13,260 bases of DNA, from the NCBI GenBank assembly GCA_002404345.1, contig DHJN01000215.1:1-13260 (forward strand). Direction: 5' to 3'. Below the pieces are notes generated by a model. It had not been told where the DNA came from. It saw only the letters and a list, made by a program, of their open reading frames with translations, and ran no database searches. Numbering within the stretch: the first letter of the stretch is position 1; each line of letters begins with the position of its first letter. Positions 13,195-13,260 of the stretch are shown here, piece by piece. The position numbers were made by a program, and so were the translations under genes. This DNA is from Actinobacteria bacterium UBA4719. GTDB taxonomy: Bacteria > Actinomycetota > Actinomycetes > Actinomycetales > Dermatophilaceae.

Positions 13195-13260
13195 GGTCGT
13201 GTTCGTCGACGGCGTGCGCACGCCGTTCGGCAAGGCTGGCGACAAGGGCATGTATGCCCA
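13175..13260 (+). CDS. Thiolase (acetyl-CoA acyltransferase), 5' end only
   Basis: The first 28 codons read MPRTLREVVFVDGVRTPFGK and onward. The segment VFVDGVRTPFGK is the N-terminal strand and loop typical of thiolases, which cleave 3-ketoacyl-CoA or condense acetyl-CoA. The catalytic Cys and His lie beyond the window. The start is GTG 13175, with AGGGAGG at 13162-13168 six bases upstream. The gene begins inside the end of rnd (20-base overlap, different frame), a layout that favours translational coupling. A beta-oxidation role with a downstream fadB-like gene is common in actinobacteria but is not visible here. Confidence 0.9.
   Translation, partial: MPRTLREVVFVDGVRTPFGKAGDKGMYA

Noticed and set aside
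1..13260. An undescribed multi-gene defence, secretion or biosynthetic system
   Set aside because: The neighbours are recognisable housekeeping families with typical actinobacterial context, and no coherent set of unknown genes is present.

Overview
The window is ordinary-looking chromosome from a high-GC Gram-positive bacterium, almost certainly an actinomycete (order Micrococcales, perhaps near Intrasporangiaceae; the family is inference). Support comes from the strong G/C bias at third codon positions, frequent GTG starts, several apparently leaderless genes, a stand-alone LigC / Prim-PolC pair, a DUF3000 gene, a DUF664-type DinB protein (a family linked to mycothiol), and an actinobacterial-type coproheme decarboxylase with a distal histidine.

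Layout. At the left edge a minus-strand gene may just begin (1-43). A RibD_C/DHFR-like reductase (123-893, +) converges on a membrane-anchored alpha/beta hydrolase (956-2215, -). The hydrolase diverges, across only 31 bp, from the ATP-dependent DNA ligase ligC (2247-3308, +). LigC converges on a Prim-PolC-type primase-polymerase (3410-4447, -). Next come msrB (4603-5022, +), with a good SigR/SigH-type promoter, and a DinB/DUF664 protein (5074-5589, +). The heme block follows: hemQ/chdC and hemG/cgoX as a tight minus-strand operon (5704-7849), a divergent DUF4349 lipoprotein (7968-9017, +), then hemE (9164-10210, -) downstream of an EamA-type transporter (10268-11101, -). The right end is a plus-strand run: DUF3000 (11163-11753), a ribonuclease D-like exonuclease (11830-13194), and the first 28 codons of a thiolase (from 13175) whose start overlaps rnd.

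How the genes work together. hemE, hemG and hemQ give three steps of the coproporphyrin-dependent heme pathway: uroporphyrinogen to coproporphyrinogen to coproporphyrin, then coproheme to heme. The ferrochelatase is not in the window. MsrB, the DinB protein, LigC and Prim-PolC fit a theme of oxidative damage repair, but only msrB carries a visible thiol-stress promoter.

The interesting material is mostly small. It includes a shared -10-N6-start architecture at seven gene starts, a 23-bp perfect inverted repeat between converging genes, and several short tandem arrays (15, 14, 4, 25, 13 and 18 bp) in or beside genes. The msrB promoter has a palindrome over its -35 element. I found no tRNA, rRNA, CRISPR array, transposase or phage gene. 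I see no convincing undescribed multi-gene system. No gene-free stretch exceeds about 155 bases.
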